A DNA stretch of 64,000 nt from Misgurnus anguillicaudatus (Eukaryota > Chordata > Actinopteri > Cypriniformes > Cobitidae), in assembly GCF_027580225.2 (NCBI RefSeq), contig NC_073339.2, positions 39,980,501-40,044,500 of the forward strand, read 5' to 3'. A model generated the notes under the pieces. That model was given only the letters and a program-made list of their open reading frames with translations, had not been told where the DNA came from and did no database searches. The first letter of the stretch is position 1. Each line of letters starts with the position of its first letter. The translations under genes and the position numbers were made by a program. Positions 24,803 to 35,300 of the stretch are shown one piece after another.

Positions 24803-27800
24803 GAGTTACAAAAACTTTCACAAATTCCGAATCCTTACACAAAAAGACAAAAATTAAGCAAAGGACACTATTATAGCCTATTTAAAAAGTTAGGGGTTAG
24901 AGGTGGGATTATGGTTAGGGATAGAGTCAAGAGTTTAATTACATGCCAAGCACCTTAAATCTAAAGTTTAATTACACATATATACTGTGCACATTATTTA
25001 CATTGTATGTCTTTTTATCTCAAGTGGGGTCATAACTGGACGTTGATTTTCACTAGAATCTGAAACATATTATATTGCAGAAGTTGAAAACAATAACCCT
25101 ATTGTACTGTACCTGCACAGTGAACATGTTTACCAAACATTGCGCTGTGTTTAACATCCTAATTCTGCCCCTACAGCCTGAGAAAATCCATTATTTACAT
25201 CTGTATGAACTCTAAAGAGCTAAAATGTGACGCAGGAGATCTGCCTACTACATATGGGAACTACCGGTTTCAGGTGCGAGCAGAGCATCAGGGACGGTTC
25301 TCTCAGTGGACTAATGCATCTGAATTCATACCTAAACGCGACAGTGAGTGTACCTACATATTTAAAGCTCAAACTCAAATGTCTTTTAACTTACACAGCT
25401 GCCGCTCTAAAATTACTTGCTTTTTTAATGTGTTTATAGGTAAAATTATCATTTTGTTAAATTCTGTCAACTACTGACAACATTAAAAAAAATGGGCAAT
25501 TAAATGCAAATGTCAACATGAAAAGTTACATTTTAATCCAATTTTTTTAACCATGCTGATATCCCAGTGATTTGAATACCCATGCAAAGTCTCTATTCAA
25601 GTTTTTAAAGAAGCAGTTTAATTAGTTAAGTAAGTGCAAGTGACAGAATTGTCATGTTCATAACGTAGAAATGTCACATACATAACGTTTTTCTTCCTCA
25701 TAAATGCACATACAAAACATATTACTTATAAATATTATGGGCCGGTTTTCCAAACAGGGAAAATGCATGTTTGGGCTGGCTTCATTTAAAAACATATCAT
25801 CTTAACATATATCAGTGCCATTGTTTTGTCTCAAGATGCACACCAGTTGATTTTTTGAAGGGTGTGTTTGTAAAAACTACTTAAATGTCCTAATATAAGT
25901 CCAAGCCCTGGATTAATCTAAACCCTGTCTTGGGAAACTGCCCCTAAATGTTATTTGAAGAGCCGCCCCTTTCTACATTTGTTGGGTTTTATTGCTTATG
26001 GTTTGTGCGTTTTCATTCACAGAATTCCTACACAAAAGAAGTTTATATTCATTTTTAAACAACGAAATACTTGTGTGTTTTACATGTATTGTAAAAAAGA
26101 CATAGCTTTTTAATGTCTCTTGGCAACTGTCAGAAAAAATGGTCCCAAGCTGTCACCTTTAAAAGGACTTTATATGTACCTTTTAGGTACAGATATGTAT
26201 AAATTTGGTCCAAATTGTACTTTCACGGTACTACTATGCACTGTGAGGTACCAATATGTACCTCTAAAGCAGTGGTTCCCAAACTTTTTCAGCGTGCGGC
26301 CCCCCTTGTGTAGAGTGCATTTTTTCGCGGCCCCCGAAAGAAAATTTATGACAAAAACAGTTTTAAAATGTATTTTAATTAAACAAAACATATGAAATTA
26401 TACCTAGTAGTGCTGTTTGTTATTTGTCTTATTATTTTTTAGGTTTAATTACACAGAATTCATGTTAAATTAATGTATTTTATAAAATGTCATAAAACTG
26501 GGGCCCCCCCCTGGCACCATCTCGGGCCCCCCCGGCCCCCAGTTTGAAAACCACTGCTCTAAAGTACTAATACTTAACTCTTTAGTTGCAAATGTGAACT
26601 TTTTAAAGGGTGCCACCCCAGTGACATCGTGGGACCATTTTTTGACAGTGCATGCTCTCAGTCTTTTACATTGCTGTTGGATGACTTTGTCACTCCTGAT
26701 GTTTGCTTTTTATAAAATATAACAGACACTGGAATTGAATGGATGCCGTAAATGTAAAAATTCTGACAAAAAAAGGGCAAATTTGTGTATCTCTTAACTT
26801 AACTTAACTTGTGTATAACAATTACTACTTTTATTCCCGTAGCTACCATCGGACCACCTACTGTACATCTTGTCATCAGAAATAATATTTTGGATGTGCA
26901 TGTTCAAGATCCAGTGCTGAAAGTGGGCACACTTACAGGTGTTTACTTTCAAGTGTCTTACGTCATCAAATATTGGATTGATGGCTTGGAAGACTCGGTA
27001 AGTTTTTTTTTAAATTCGCACATTTCAAGTACTGTATCTGTGTTAAATAAGGTTTAGTGATATAATTTACAATAAAGTCAAACAGCTTAAAGTTCCATTT
27101 ATAACGTTTTAAAGAGGGCCTGTAGCTATGTTTTGAGGATTTTTAAAAAACTTATTCTAAGTTATAAAATTGGGTAAATTAATTAATTTACATTTGGATT
27201 TTGCACACTTTTCCCCCAAAGAAACTTAGTGCATTCAATCTATAATAGTAGATCATTGACAAAATGAATGACTTCTGACTTTGCAAATAATGAACTTTCG
27301 TTCTGTAGGTGATAGAGAAAAAGATTAAAAAGACAGAAGAGGACAGTATGGAAGATGTTAAGAGAAGCATAAAAGCGTTAAGCTTATGGAGCAGATATTG
27401 TGTTCAGGCGCGAGTGGTTCCCAATGGCTACAGAAATCTGACCCCGTTCAGTACACCTGTTTGTGTGCTCAATATTCCTGGTAAGTGAACTCTGTTTGGC
27501 TTTTAAAATGTATGTAACCCACATGCATCCATTAAATATGTTATAATAATGAAAAACATCTGAATGTAGTACCATGTTGACCTTGTACTTTAGGCCACAA
27601 ATTAAAAGTAGATTTTTTCAATTTATCAATTTATTATCATGCTTAACACCATATAGCAGAAACTATCACAATCTCCTGTACCTTTTTATTTAAATATAGC
27701 ACTTTTTTCTTTTAATATTGCCGTGCATCGAGTCTATTAATGCTCAAATTTCTTCTGAATTCTTAAATCTTAAACTGAGAAACAATTCTTGGTTGCACTT

Positions 27801-29032
27801 TTGTTCAATGCACTGTAAAAATGCAGCATTTGTGTAAAATCAACATATATTTTCATGTTACTTTAACTTAACAAACTAAGTTAAACGAATTTAACTGTCA
27901 ACCTATCACAAGAAAAAACTTAAAATAATAGGTTGAGCTGACTTGCAAAACAATGTTGTTTTAACTTTATGCTGCATTATTTTAAAGTGTGCATCACTGT
28001 CAGAAGAATTTGTCAAAAAATGGGCACTAGCTGTCACTATGGCGGCACCCTTTTAAAAAGTACACTCTTACAATTAAAGAGTGCATATAAGTACCTCATA
28101 CATATTGGTACCAAATGTATACAGTATCTGCACCTAAATACATAGTTGGACCCTTTTCCCCAGTGACAGCTTGGGACCCTTTTTTGTAGCTACATGTATT
28201 TTATAAGGGTTAAGATAGGGGTATTTTCAATGGTTTTACCTAGAAGTAAGTAAGTATGCACATGTAATTGTCAGATTGATTTTGTCAAGATTGATTTTTA
28301 CAACAAACCTTTAGTGATGTTTCATTCTATTTGTGCATCAGTGGGGACCAGTTGTGTGATCGCCGCAGCCATCCTGCTTCCTCTGGTGATCCTGGCTTCC
28401 TGGATGATATATAAAATGAAATCGTTTCTGTATCCCAAAACCAAACTACCAGATCGTTTCAGCAAGGTATCTTGCTTTTTCATCACATGATTCCTCTACA
28501 CTGTCAGACATATTGGGGTGGTGCAGGTACACCTTTGTACCCATTAATACCTCTAAAAGGGTTACCAATATTGGTACAAAAATGTATAAATATGTGTACT
28601 GGTACATATTGTGACCTTTTTAAAGGTTACCATCCCAGTGACAGCTTTTTTTGTGTGTGTACACAAAAATAACCTTTTAACACTTTTTTTTAGTTTGAGG
28701 CCATACAACATGCAACAAATCAGAAAGAAAGGCTGGATAAAATAAGTGCCATAACAGAGGAACATCTTCATGATGGGCTCAGTGTGAAAGACAAGATTTC
28801 GGAGGAAACGTCCTGTCTAACCCCGATCCAAATGGAAGATGACTACAAACACCTGATGCAAACAAAACCAGCACCTACTTTTTACCCAAACCATATCTAC
28901 CCATTGTGCTTGAAGAGCAAGCTGCTTACTCATTTAAATCAACCTGGGATCGGAAGCTCCAATGCCATTCAGACCTACTACAATTTTAACGACCCCAACA
29001 TTGATGAGAAAATAACTAATAGTGTTTACTGA
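21656..29032 (+). CDS. Class II cytokine receptor (CRFB family), IL10RB-like
   Basis: This is a complete seven-exon gene: 21656-21725, 24576-24696, 25177-25343, 26843-26997, 27309-27480, 28342-28466, 28694-29032. All exons join in phase to 382 aa. Exon 1 is a signal peptide (MSVEIRALSVILCVLLNIQP). Exons 2-3 form fibronectin-III domain 1 (APQNVKITSINMGAILEW; CMNSKELKCD; YRFQVRAE). Exons 4-5 form domain 2 (TIGPP; SYVIKYWIDG; RYCVQARV). Exon 6 holds the membrane segment (CVIAAAILLPLVILASWMIY) and a basic stop-transfer. Exon 7 is a ~112-aa cytoplasmic tail with DKISAITEE, as in IL10RB. The family pairs with a long-chain receptor for IL-10/IL-22/IFN-lambda-type ligands and signals through TYK2/JAK1. 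It resembles fish CRFB4 (il10rb) most. CRFB5 or an IL20RB-type receptor is not excluded. An alternative start further upstream in frame is possible. Confidence 0.85.
22044..22905. mobile_element. Long inverted-repeat element in the cytokine receptor intron 1
   Basis: AATGTTTACATGCACAAAAT and AATTCAATACGATTG at the left are mirrored by CAATCGT..., AATCGTATTGATTAAGG and TGTTTACATGAAGGC at the right. No transposase. Confidence 0.6.
23476..23591. repeat. (TG)n microsatellite with CG interruptions
   Basis: Some 116 bp of TG repeats are broken by GCGTGCGTGCGTG units, in intron 1 of the cytokine receptor gene. Open frames through it are artefacts. Confidence 0.95.
24425..24530. mobile_element. SINE/LINE tail fragment (CATTTGGCAGAC type)
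   Basis: GCATTTGGCAGACACTTTCA, CCAAAGCGACTCGCAATGAA and GGGGCTCGAACTTATAAC form a sequence line dispersed in fish genomes. Weaker copies are at 6130-6180 and 51540-51655. Confidence 0.55.
24711..24800. repeat. (CA)n microsatellite with (TC)n insert
   Basis: A CA tract with a TCTCTCTCGCTCTCTCTC block begins 15 bp after the donor of cytokine receptor exon 2. Confidence 0.95.
26115..26655. mobile_element. MITE, GTCCCAAGCTGTCAC type, split by a hAT insertion
   Basis: The left end AATGGTCCCAAGCTGTCACC and the right end CCCAGTGACATCGTGGGACC are inverted, with internal TACCTTTTAGGTACA motifs. It is interrupted at 26270-26556. Sister copies: 28010-28190, 28500-28660, 52680-52822, 55500-55630. Confidence 0.7.
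26270..26556. mobile_element. hAT-type MITE with an intact 8-bp target duplication
   Basis: CAGTGGTTCCCAAACTTTTT at the left and AGTTTGAAAACCACTG at the right. CTCTAAAG is duplicated at 26262-26269 and 26557-26564. These ends and the 8-bp duplication are diagnostic of hAT. 287 bp, no transposase. Confidence 0.9.
28010..28190. mobile_element. GTCCCAAGCTGTCAC-type MITE copy
   Basis: GGGCACTAGCTGTCACTATG at the left and CCAGTGACAGCTTGGGACCC at the right, with TACCTCATAC and GTACCAAATG inside. It lies in the cytokine receptor intron 5. Confidence 0.65.
28342..28466 (+). CDS. Transmembrane exon of the IL10RB-like receptor
   Basis: The exon begins after ttgtgcatcag and ends before gtatct. It encodes about 22 hydrophobic residues from VIAAAILLPLVILASWMIY, then KMKSFLYPKTKLPDRFSK. 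The membrane-proximal basic and proline-containing segment matches the box1-like region of short-chain class II receptors. Confidence 0.8.
28500..28660. mobile_element. GTCCCAAGCTGTCAC-type MITE, partial copy
   Basis: TACACCTTTGTACCCATTAA and TACCATCCCAGTGACAGC motifs of the family are present. The left end is decayed. It lies in the cytokine receptor intron 6. Confidence 0.55.
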
Positions 29033-29183
29033 ACACTGTAAAAACGTTTTCTTACCTGGTTGCTTAAAAAAATGCTTTAAGTAAATTTAACTTAAAAATT
29101 TAGTTGACACAACAATTTTTACCCAGCTTTTTTGAGTCAACTAATATTTTTAAGTTGAACCAACAAATCTTAATTTACAGTGA
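29033..29183. mobile_element. Small ACTGTAAAA element directly after the receptor stop codon
   Basis: ACACTGTAAAAACGTTTTC begins two bases after the TGA and ends AATCTTAATTTACAGTG, with AACTTAAAAATTTAGTTG inside. It probably lies within the 3' UTR. Confidence 0.6.
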
Positions 29184-29616
29184 AGGGACTGCTGGACAAT
29201 TTAAGATTTGTCTGTTACAGAATATGTTTGTTATTAGCTATGACATTTGTTATATTATATCTGGTGCAATAAGTCTCTACGTATACAGTATATTTAGAAT
29301 GTAAATAATTTCTGTGTTGAGAAAACAGTTTATTTTTTTAATTTATTGTTGTAAATAATGTGTTTAACAGTAAATGAAAAAGGAACAATCTGTATTGTGG
29401 TCTCTTCACTTCCCTGATTCACGTTGAGTCTGGTAATTCTTACGCAATATTTGAAGTTATTGGTTCTGAGCTGCACACAATCTAGATCAGGTACTATACG
29501 GAAAATATACTGTTTTTGAGCTAACTTCACCATCTTACTGGTATTTACACCGGTAAGTGTTTAGGGTATCAAGTGCAGTGGTGAGTAGTCTTGAGTGCGT
29601 GCACCAGACAGTGCAG

Positions 29617-29622
29617 AATAAA
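29617..29622 (+). terminator. Candidate poly(A) signal of the cytokine receptor gene
   Basis: AATAAA lies 585 bp after the receptor stop codon, within GCAGAATAAAATTAC. It is the first canonical hexamer seen downstream. A short inverted-repeat element (29033-29183) lies inside the presumed 3' UTR. Confidence 0.4.
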
Positions 29623-29971
29623 ATTACTCGATGTTCACAATATACTCAATACTGGATATGCACAAAAACAAAAAATATACACAAGGTACAAACTGTATAC
29701 AAATTATAGTATATGTATATTTATTTATTAAAAATATATTATAAAAATTCTTATAACAATTTATTTTACTTGTATATTTCACATTAAGGTTTATAAGAAA
29801 ACAAAATATGTAGCTGTATAGGAAGTTTTATAAAAGTACCTTTCTAACTTTTTACCTTTTGTAAAAACTTTATATAAAAAAACCCTAGCATATAAAATAT
29901 TTTAACGTTTATTTGTTCAATGATTATTGGACTTTTGTGCTGTAAATGCAGCCTTTGGTACAGCGTGTCTT

Positions 29972-29985
29972 GTTGCCATGGTGAC
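29972..29985 (+). promoter_or_regulatory. RFX X-box-like motif, probable cfap221 promoter
   Basis: GTTGCCATGGTGAC fits the RFX consensus of two half-sites (GTTGCC and RGYAAC-type) with an AT spacer. One position of the second half deviates (GGTGAC for GGCAAC). RFX factors drive ciliary genes, and the next gene downstream encodes a ciliary protein. The motif is followed at 30016-30020 by AGCAG and a donor-like gtactg. That would fit a non-coding first exon spliced to the ATG exon 2.3 kb away. The promoter assignment is inference. Confidence 0.55.
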
Positions 29986-29989
29986 AGGT

Positions 29990-30020
29990 TTGTTGACGTG
30001 ACCGCAGCAGAGGATTAGCA
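29990..30020 (+). other. cfap221: Possible non-coding first exon of cfap221
   Basis: This short segment between the X-box and a donor-like AGCAG-gtactg is placed where a transcription start of cfap221 would be expected. No transcript evidence is available, and the exact start is unknown. Confidence 0.3.
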
Positions 30021-30576
30021 GGTACTGTCTTGTTTTTCTAGCGCGTGTCTGCTTAAAAAGTCAACAATTTCGATTCGGTTTTAAATAAACAAATGAATAA
30101 AAATAAGCATTTTTTTTACATTTCTATAAACGTTGTTTGTTTATTGGTGTAGTAGCCTATCTATTTATGTAGAGTTTACCTCAGCTGCGACTTCCGCTCA
30201 AACTGCACGTGAAAACGGAAGTTGCATGCCTTTTATTAACAACCTGTTTCTGGAAACCTGGAAACTTCCCGTGTATTTTAATGCGACTAATGTCTGTTAT
30301 TTGTCTAAAGCTCTGATGATTGAAGAAAAATCAACATTGATTACATTGTAACTTACTTATCAGCAGGTATGTCGTTGGTATGAATTGCTGTCAATGTTGC
30401 TCTCGTAAAAAAAAGTTTTTTTCCTAAAATGTATAAAATCCCAGGGATCACACATACTGATCAAATGTATTGCTTGAAGGCACTGTAGTTATGTTACAGT
30501 AGGTTAGGATCAGAGCGTTTGTCTAATGCAATAATGTAAAAATGTAAGTGTAATTTACATTATAAACAGAAGGGGG

Positions 30577-31656
30577 GTATAGACGGTTTCAGCAGTAACA
30601 ACATAAACAAACGGCTTTTGTGGAACAAACATAACTTCCGGTTAACTCCGCAAAAAATGAATAACAAAAGTCCCTTAAGATTAGTTTATTTCTGATAACA
30701 AGCAAAATTAGTTAAAAAGTATTACCATAGTTCATATTTTATAGCTAAAGCGTATAAAAAAACTACACTGAGGTAACTTTAGTGTGTCAAATGTGTACTA
30801 TAGTGTATACACTGTTAACTACCAACCGGTTGCCAAAACTCCCTTCGCGTAGCACATAACAAAAATGACAGTATAACTGACAATTATCAGCAAATAAATT
30901 AATTTTGGTTGGACTTGATAGTAAGGTTGTCAAAAGATTAATCCCGATTAATCGCATCCAAAATAAAAGTTTGTGTTTACATAACGTGTACTGTGTGTAA
31001 ATATTATGTATATATAAAACACACACATTCATGTATATATTTAAGAAGTATTTGCATTTAAATACTGTATATACATTTATATAATTTATATTATATATAA
31101 ATATAAATATTTTATATATAAATATACTTTTTTTTCTTAAATATCTACATGATTGGGAGCGTTTTTATATATATAAAAAATAATTATTCACAGTACCCAC
31201 ACATATGTTATGTAAACACAAACTTTTATTTTGGATGTGATTAATCTTTTGACAGCCTACTTGATTGTGACCCTAGCAACTTGTCAACCCATCTGTGGCC
31301 AGTGGACGTTGGCATGAATGATCCATTTACCTCTCCTTTCGGTGTTTTTTGGCAGTCTTTAAAACGATAGCTCCGAATTCTTGTTAAATCTGTTAGTACA
31401 GTCTCGCACAACAGCTTTTTCCAATTTAGACGAGTTTTCCCCATGTTTTTTACTGATTTCACACTGTACACAAATTCTGCCCCTCTGTCTTTTGCCACAT
31501 AAGTGGGCATAACCACAGTCATTTTCGCCGAAGGTGACGTCACGTGCATACCCTCTATTGAAATCAATAAGATTGCGTCGCTCTGCTACTGCTAGTCGCT
31601 GCTAGTCTGAATGAACCTTAACCGCGACAACGCATGTGCGTCCGATGAAACCGTCT
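30577..31656. mobile_element. MITE, TIR ATAGACGGTTTCAGCAG, split by a nested MITE
   Basis: TATAGACGGTTTCAGCAGTA at the left and TCCGATGAAACCGTCTATA at the right. Element 30924-31256 is inserted. A sister copy is at 33545-33833 and a fragment near 57889. Confidence 0.75.
30924..31256. mobile_element. GATTAATC-type MITE, third copy
   Basis: GTTGTCAAAAGATTAATCCC at the left and TGATTAATCTTTTGACAGCC at the right, with GCATCCAAAATAAAAG and CTTTTATTTTGGATG next inside. Confidence 0.8.
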
Positions 31657-31744
31657 ATAAGAGAAAGTCTATATTTTAGGTGGTGCACGGTTCACAGCAG
31701 TGCAACACGTACAGTACATTTTTAGAAGTAGCCTACAAATATTT

Positions 31745-32025
31745 CCTAGTTTCTCAATTAATGTTACCCAAAAAAAAATTCTGTCATTATTTACAAACCT
31801 GTATACATTCTTTTGTTCGGGAAGAAACATATTTTTAGTAATGTTTGTAACCAAACTGATCAGAGGCCCCATTGACTTCCATAGTAGGATAAAGGAATAG
31901 TATGGAAGTCAGTGGGGCCTCTGATCGCTTTGGTTACAAAAAATATCTTCCTTTGTGTTTGTAACAACATGAAAGGAAGGAAATGATGAATAATTTTCAT
32001 TTTTGGGTTAACTATCCCTTCAATA
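31745..32025. mobile_element. Non-autonomous element ending ...AACTATCCCTT
   Basis: The central palindrome GATCAGAGGCCCCATTGACT / AGTCAGTGGGGCCTCTGATC and the end GGGTTAACTATCCCTT match the architecture of 39175-39422. Confidence 0.6.
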
Positions 32026-32366
32026 CTGTTTGCATTTATCTGAGACCAAGCAGTAATAAGGCTTTGAGTCAAAAGTCCAATTACACCAATATAAGTTTTT
32101 CAGACATCTATAGTTAAAAACCGCAAAGTTTACTGAAATCTCTTTTTCAAGCAGTAATGCAATTTCCAATAGCTTTTTTTGAGGACAAGACTTACAAAAT
32201 AAATGTGCCCTGTACAATATTTACAGAAAGAGTTCAGAAAAGTTCATGCAAGATGAAGTTGGACATAATAATGTTGTAACTATGTGAAATGTCATGTCAA
32301 CTACCGTATAGGTTCGAGGTGTTTCTTATGCAAAAAAAAAAAAAAAAAGGATAAAGTCTGGCTGTG

Positions 32367-35300
32367 ATGGAAGTAGTACTTTCTGCCCCAGAGACTTTCT
32401 CCAGCAGTGTAAGGAAAAAAAACCTGCTTCCTCTGAGTCAACTGGTAGAGGACACCAGAAAAAGTGTCCCCCATCACCTGCTTGAAACCAGTAAGCCTAG
32501 TTTCCTCCCGAATTTGCTTGTTTTAAAAGAAAAACAGTTATTAGAGCCTTTTACTACTGGCACTAATTAATGAAATGTTTGTCCTTTCTTTTAGGGGAGT
32601 TCACAAAATTGAAGAGTAACAGTGTAGTTCAAGCTGAACCATCAGAACTGCATTTCAGTGGTTTTGAAGTAGGAAAGGATTATAGGAAGATCTTGGTTGG
32701 TTTTTTCACTTACTCATCTTATTCTTGTTAAAATCAAATACTTTTTGTGTAAAATATTTAAGGAAACTTTTGTGGAGTGTCTAAATGGGTTTGGAGTTTT
32801 GACACATTGCTTTAAAACAAATGATACATTATCATGCACACCGTTTATAGACTTCATTGTCTGAAACACATGAGAAAACATTACACTGTGGTCATGGGGA
32901 AATATGAGTTGTAACTAAAACCATAATTTAAAAGGAGAAGAAAATCAATATAGGAGGAAGTACTTTATGATGTAATGATAAATGCTGTTTTTACCTTACC
33001 AGAAACTTGTCAACATCTCTTCTGAAGTTATCAGTGTTCACATTCTTCCACCTCTGACTAAGAATTTTCAAATAAAGTACATAAAAAAGGTACTCATCGT
33101 CTCACAAATATCACTAACGATCTGTAACATTCCTGGTTTAATATAGTTGGGAATTTTAAAAAGCAAACAAAGGAATTTTATGAAAACTAAGTAAATGTCA
33201 AGTTCAAATTTCTCAGATTCAGATAAAGATTTTAATAGTGCTTTTTTAACCACAGTGCCGACTGGTCCCGGGTCTGGCATATACTGTTACAGTAAGCTTC
33301 CATCCAGACGAGTGGCATTATTTTTTTGACAACATCAGAATTCACTGCGAGGTGAGAACATGTTTTTGTCTGATGTTTGTGCGTGTACAGTGAATGCTAA
33401 TAATACTGTAATGGGTTTTGGTTTTGTCTCCGTTTTAGGGAGAGGAGAACTTACTGGTTCCTGTTCACGCATATCCCGTTATCAACGATCTTCATATTCC
33501 ATCTCACATTACTTTACCACCTGTGCCACTTGGACAGAGGTAAACAATGTATAAACGGTTTCAGCAGTAACAACATAAACAAGCGCTTTCGTGGTCAACA
33601 CATAACTTCCGTAAACTCCACTAAGAATAAATAAGAAAAAGTCCTTTTAAAGTAGTTTATTTATATAACAAGCGTAATAAACAACATGTAAATTACCCAG
33701 GAAACCAAAACATTTGTTATTTTCAACGAGGTATTTGATCAAGAGTTCAATTTAGCAACTAGTCAGACTATTAAAAAAATGAAACCGGAAGTAAAGTTCC
33801 GACCAGATGCGTAATCCGATGAAACCGTCTATAATGTGTGACCCTGAAGAACAAAACCAGTCATAAGGGTCTGTTTTTTTACTAAATAAGCTTTCCATTG
33901 AAGTATGCTTTATTAGGATAGGAATATATTTGACCGAGGTACAACTCTGGAATCTGAGAGTGCAAAAAATCGAAATAAAAAGAAAATCGCCTATAAAGCT
34001 GTCCAAATGAAGTACTTAGCAACACATATTACTAATAATATGTAATAAAAAAATTTTGTGACTACTCATGTTTTGTGGTCCAGGGCCACATATCCCATTA
34101 AACCAATAACAAAACGTAGGTATATTAAAATGTCTTGTGAAATTAAATTACAAAATTTAGGGAAAGAATCAAGGGTGCCACTTGAATTGACCCATGACCT
34201 GTCTGTAAGAAACTGTCTGCTAGTAATAAAGAATCAATGTAAAGTCCATGAATTTAACAATAAAATAAGCATAGACTCATTTGTAGCTTTTCATTAAGTT
34301 TATGCAAAAGAAAATATTTAATCGTTAAAATGAAAGATTGAAAAATGCCTGTTTCTGTTTTTTTAGCATCAGTCATGTGATTCCACTTAGTTGCAGTTGT
34401 CCGATAGACTTTGAATTTCATGTGCATTGCCTACGACCCCATGAAGCCTTTACTGTGAGCCCTCTATCAGGTAACTTGCTTCCATTCAAGTCAACACTGA
34501 AAGTAAAGTACTGTATTTATAAAAAAGCACTCTAGTCAGTAAGAAAACACTATATCAAACAACAGACCTAAATACTGTATCACATAGATTTCAGATCTGC
34601 TATCTCTGTTATTCAGGGATCATTCCAGCAAATGGAAAGACGGAGATAAAAGTGACTTTCACACCTGTGCTGTATTGTACAGCTGACATTACACTGCAGC
34701 TGGTTATCTCTCAATTCAACTGTAAACCTGTTGTTTGGACAGTTACAGGTTCCTCTTCTCCATATCTGCTGCTCAGGTAATACCATAAAGTGTTATGTTT
34801 TTTATTTCATAACTGTTACAATATAAAGGTTGTCAACATTTGCCAAGTCACGTTACTTCTCTTGTGCAAGTGTAATATCACCCTGTGCATATAAGTCACC
34901 CCAATACAAAAGTTTGTGCTATGGACATTAATTCCCTTTTTGCAATGCCTGGGATTTGAACCTTAAAGTCCACTTACATTTTCTAGATGTTTTTTGTTTC
35001 TGAGTTTTGATATCACTCTTACACATGTGATGTTTTATTCTCTTTGCCTTAGTCAAAAAGATGAAACTGTTGAGGATGATGTTTTGGTTGGAAAGCGAAA
35101 GATCGTTGATGGAAAACCTGTTGCATCCCATCATAGACCTAAAATGGCTCTTGCCTTGGCGAAGGTACAGTAAGCATCATATGTTTACACCCCTGCTAAA
35201 AATACCAACATAAATCCAGGCTGGTCCAGTATGGTTCAGGTCGAGTGTAAACCAGCACAGCAGTAGCTATTTACCAGCAAATAAATGTGGCTAGAACTTT

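Larger units (their letters stand above)
29033..32366. other. Intergenic region between the cytokine receptor and the cfap221 start codon
   Basis: It contains the presumed receptor 3' UTR, an X-box-like promoter motif at 29972-29985, a possible non-coding first exon of cfap221 ending near 30020, and three mobile elements (30577-31656 with nested 30924-31256, and 31745-32025). A run of about 20 A residues ends just before 32350. No other gene was recognised. Confidence 0.6.
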
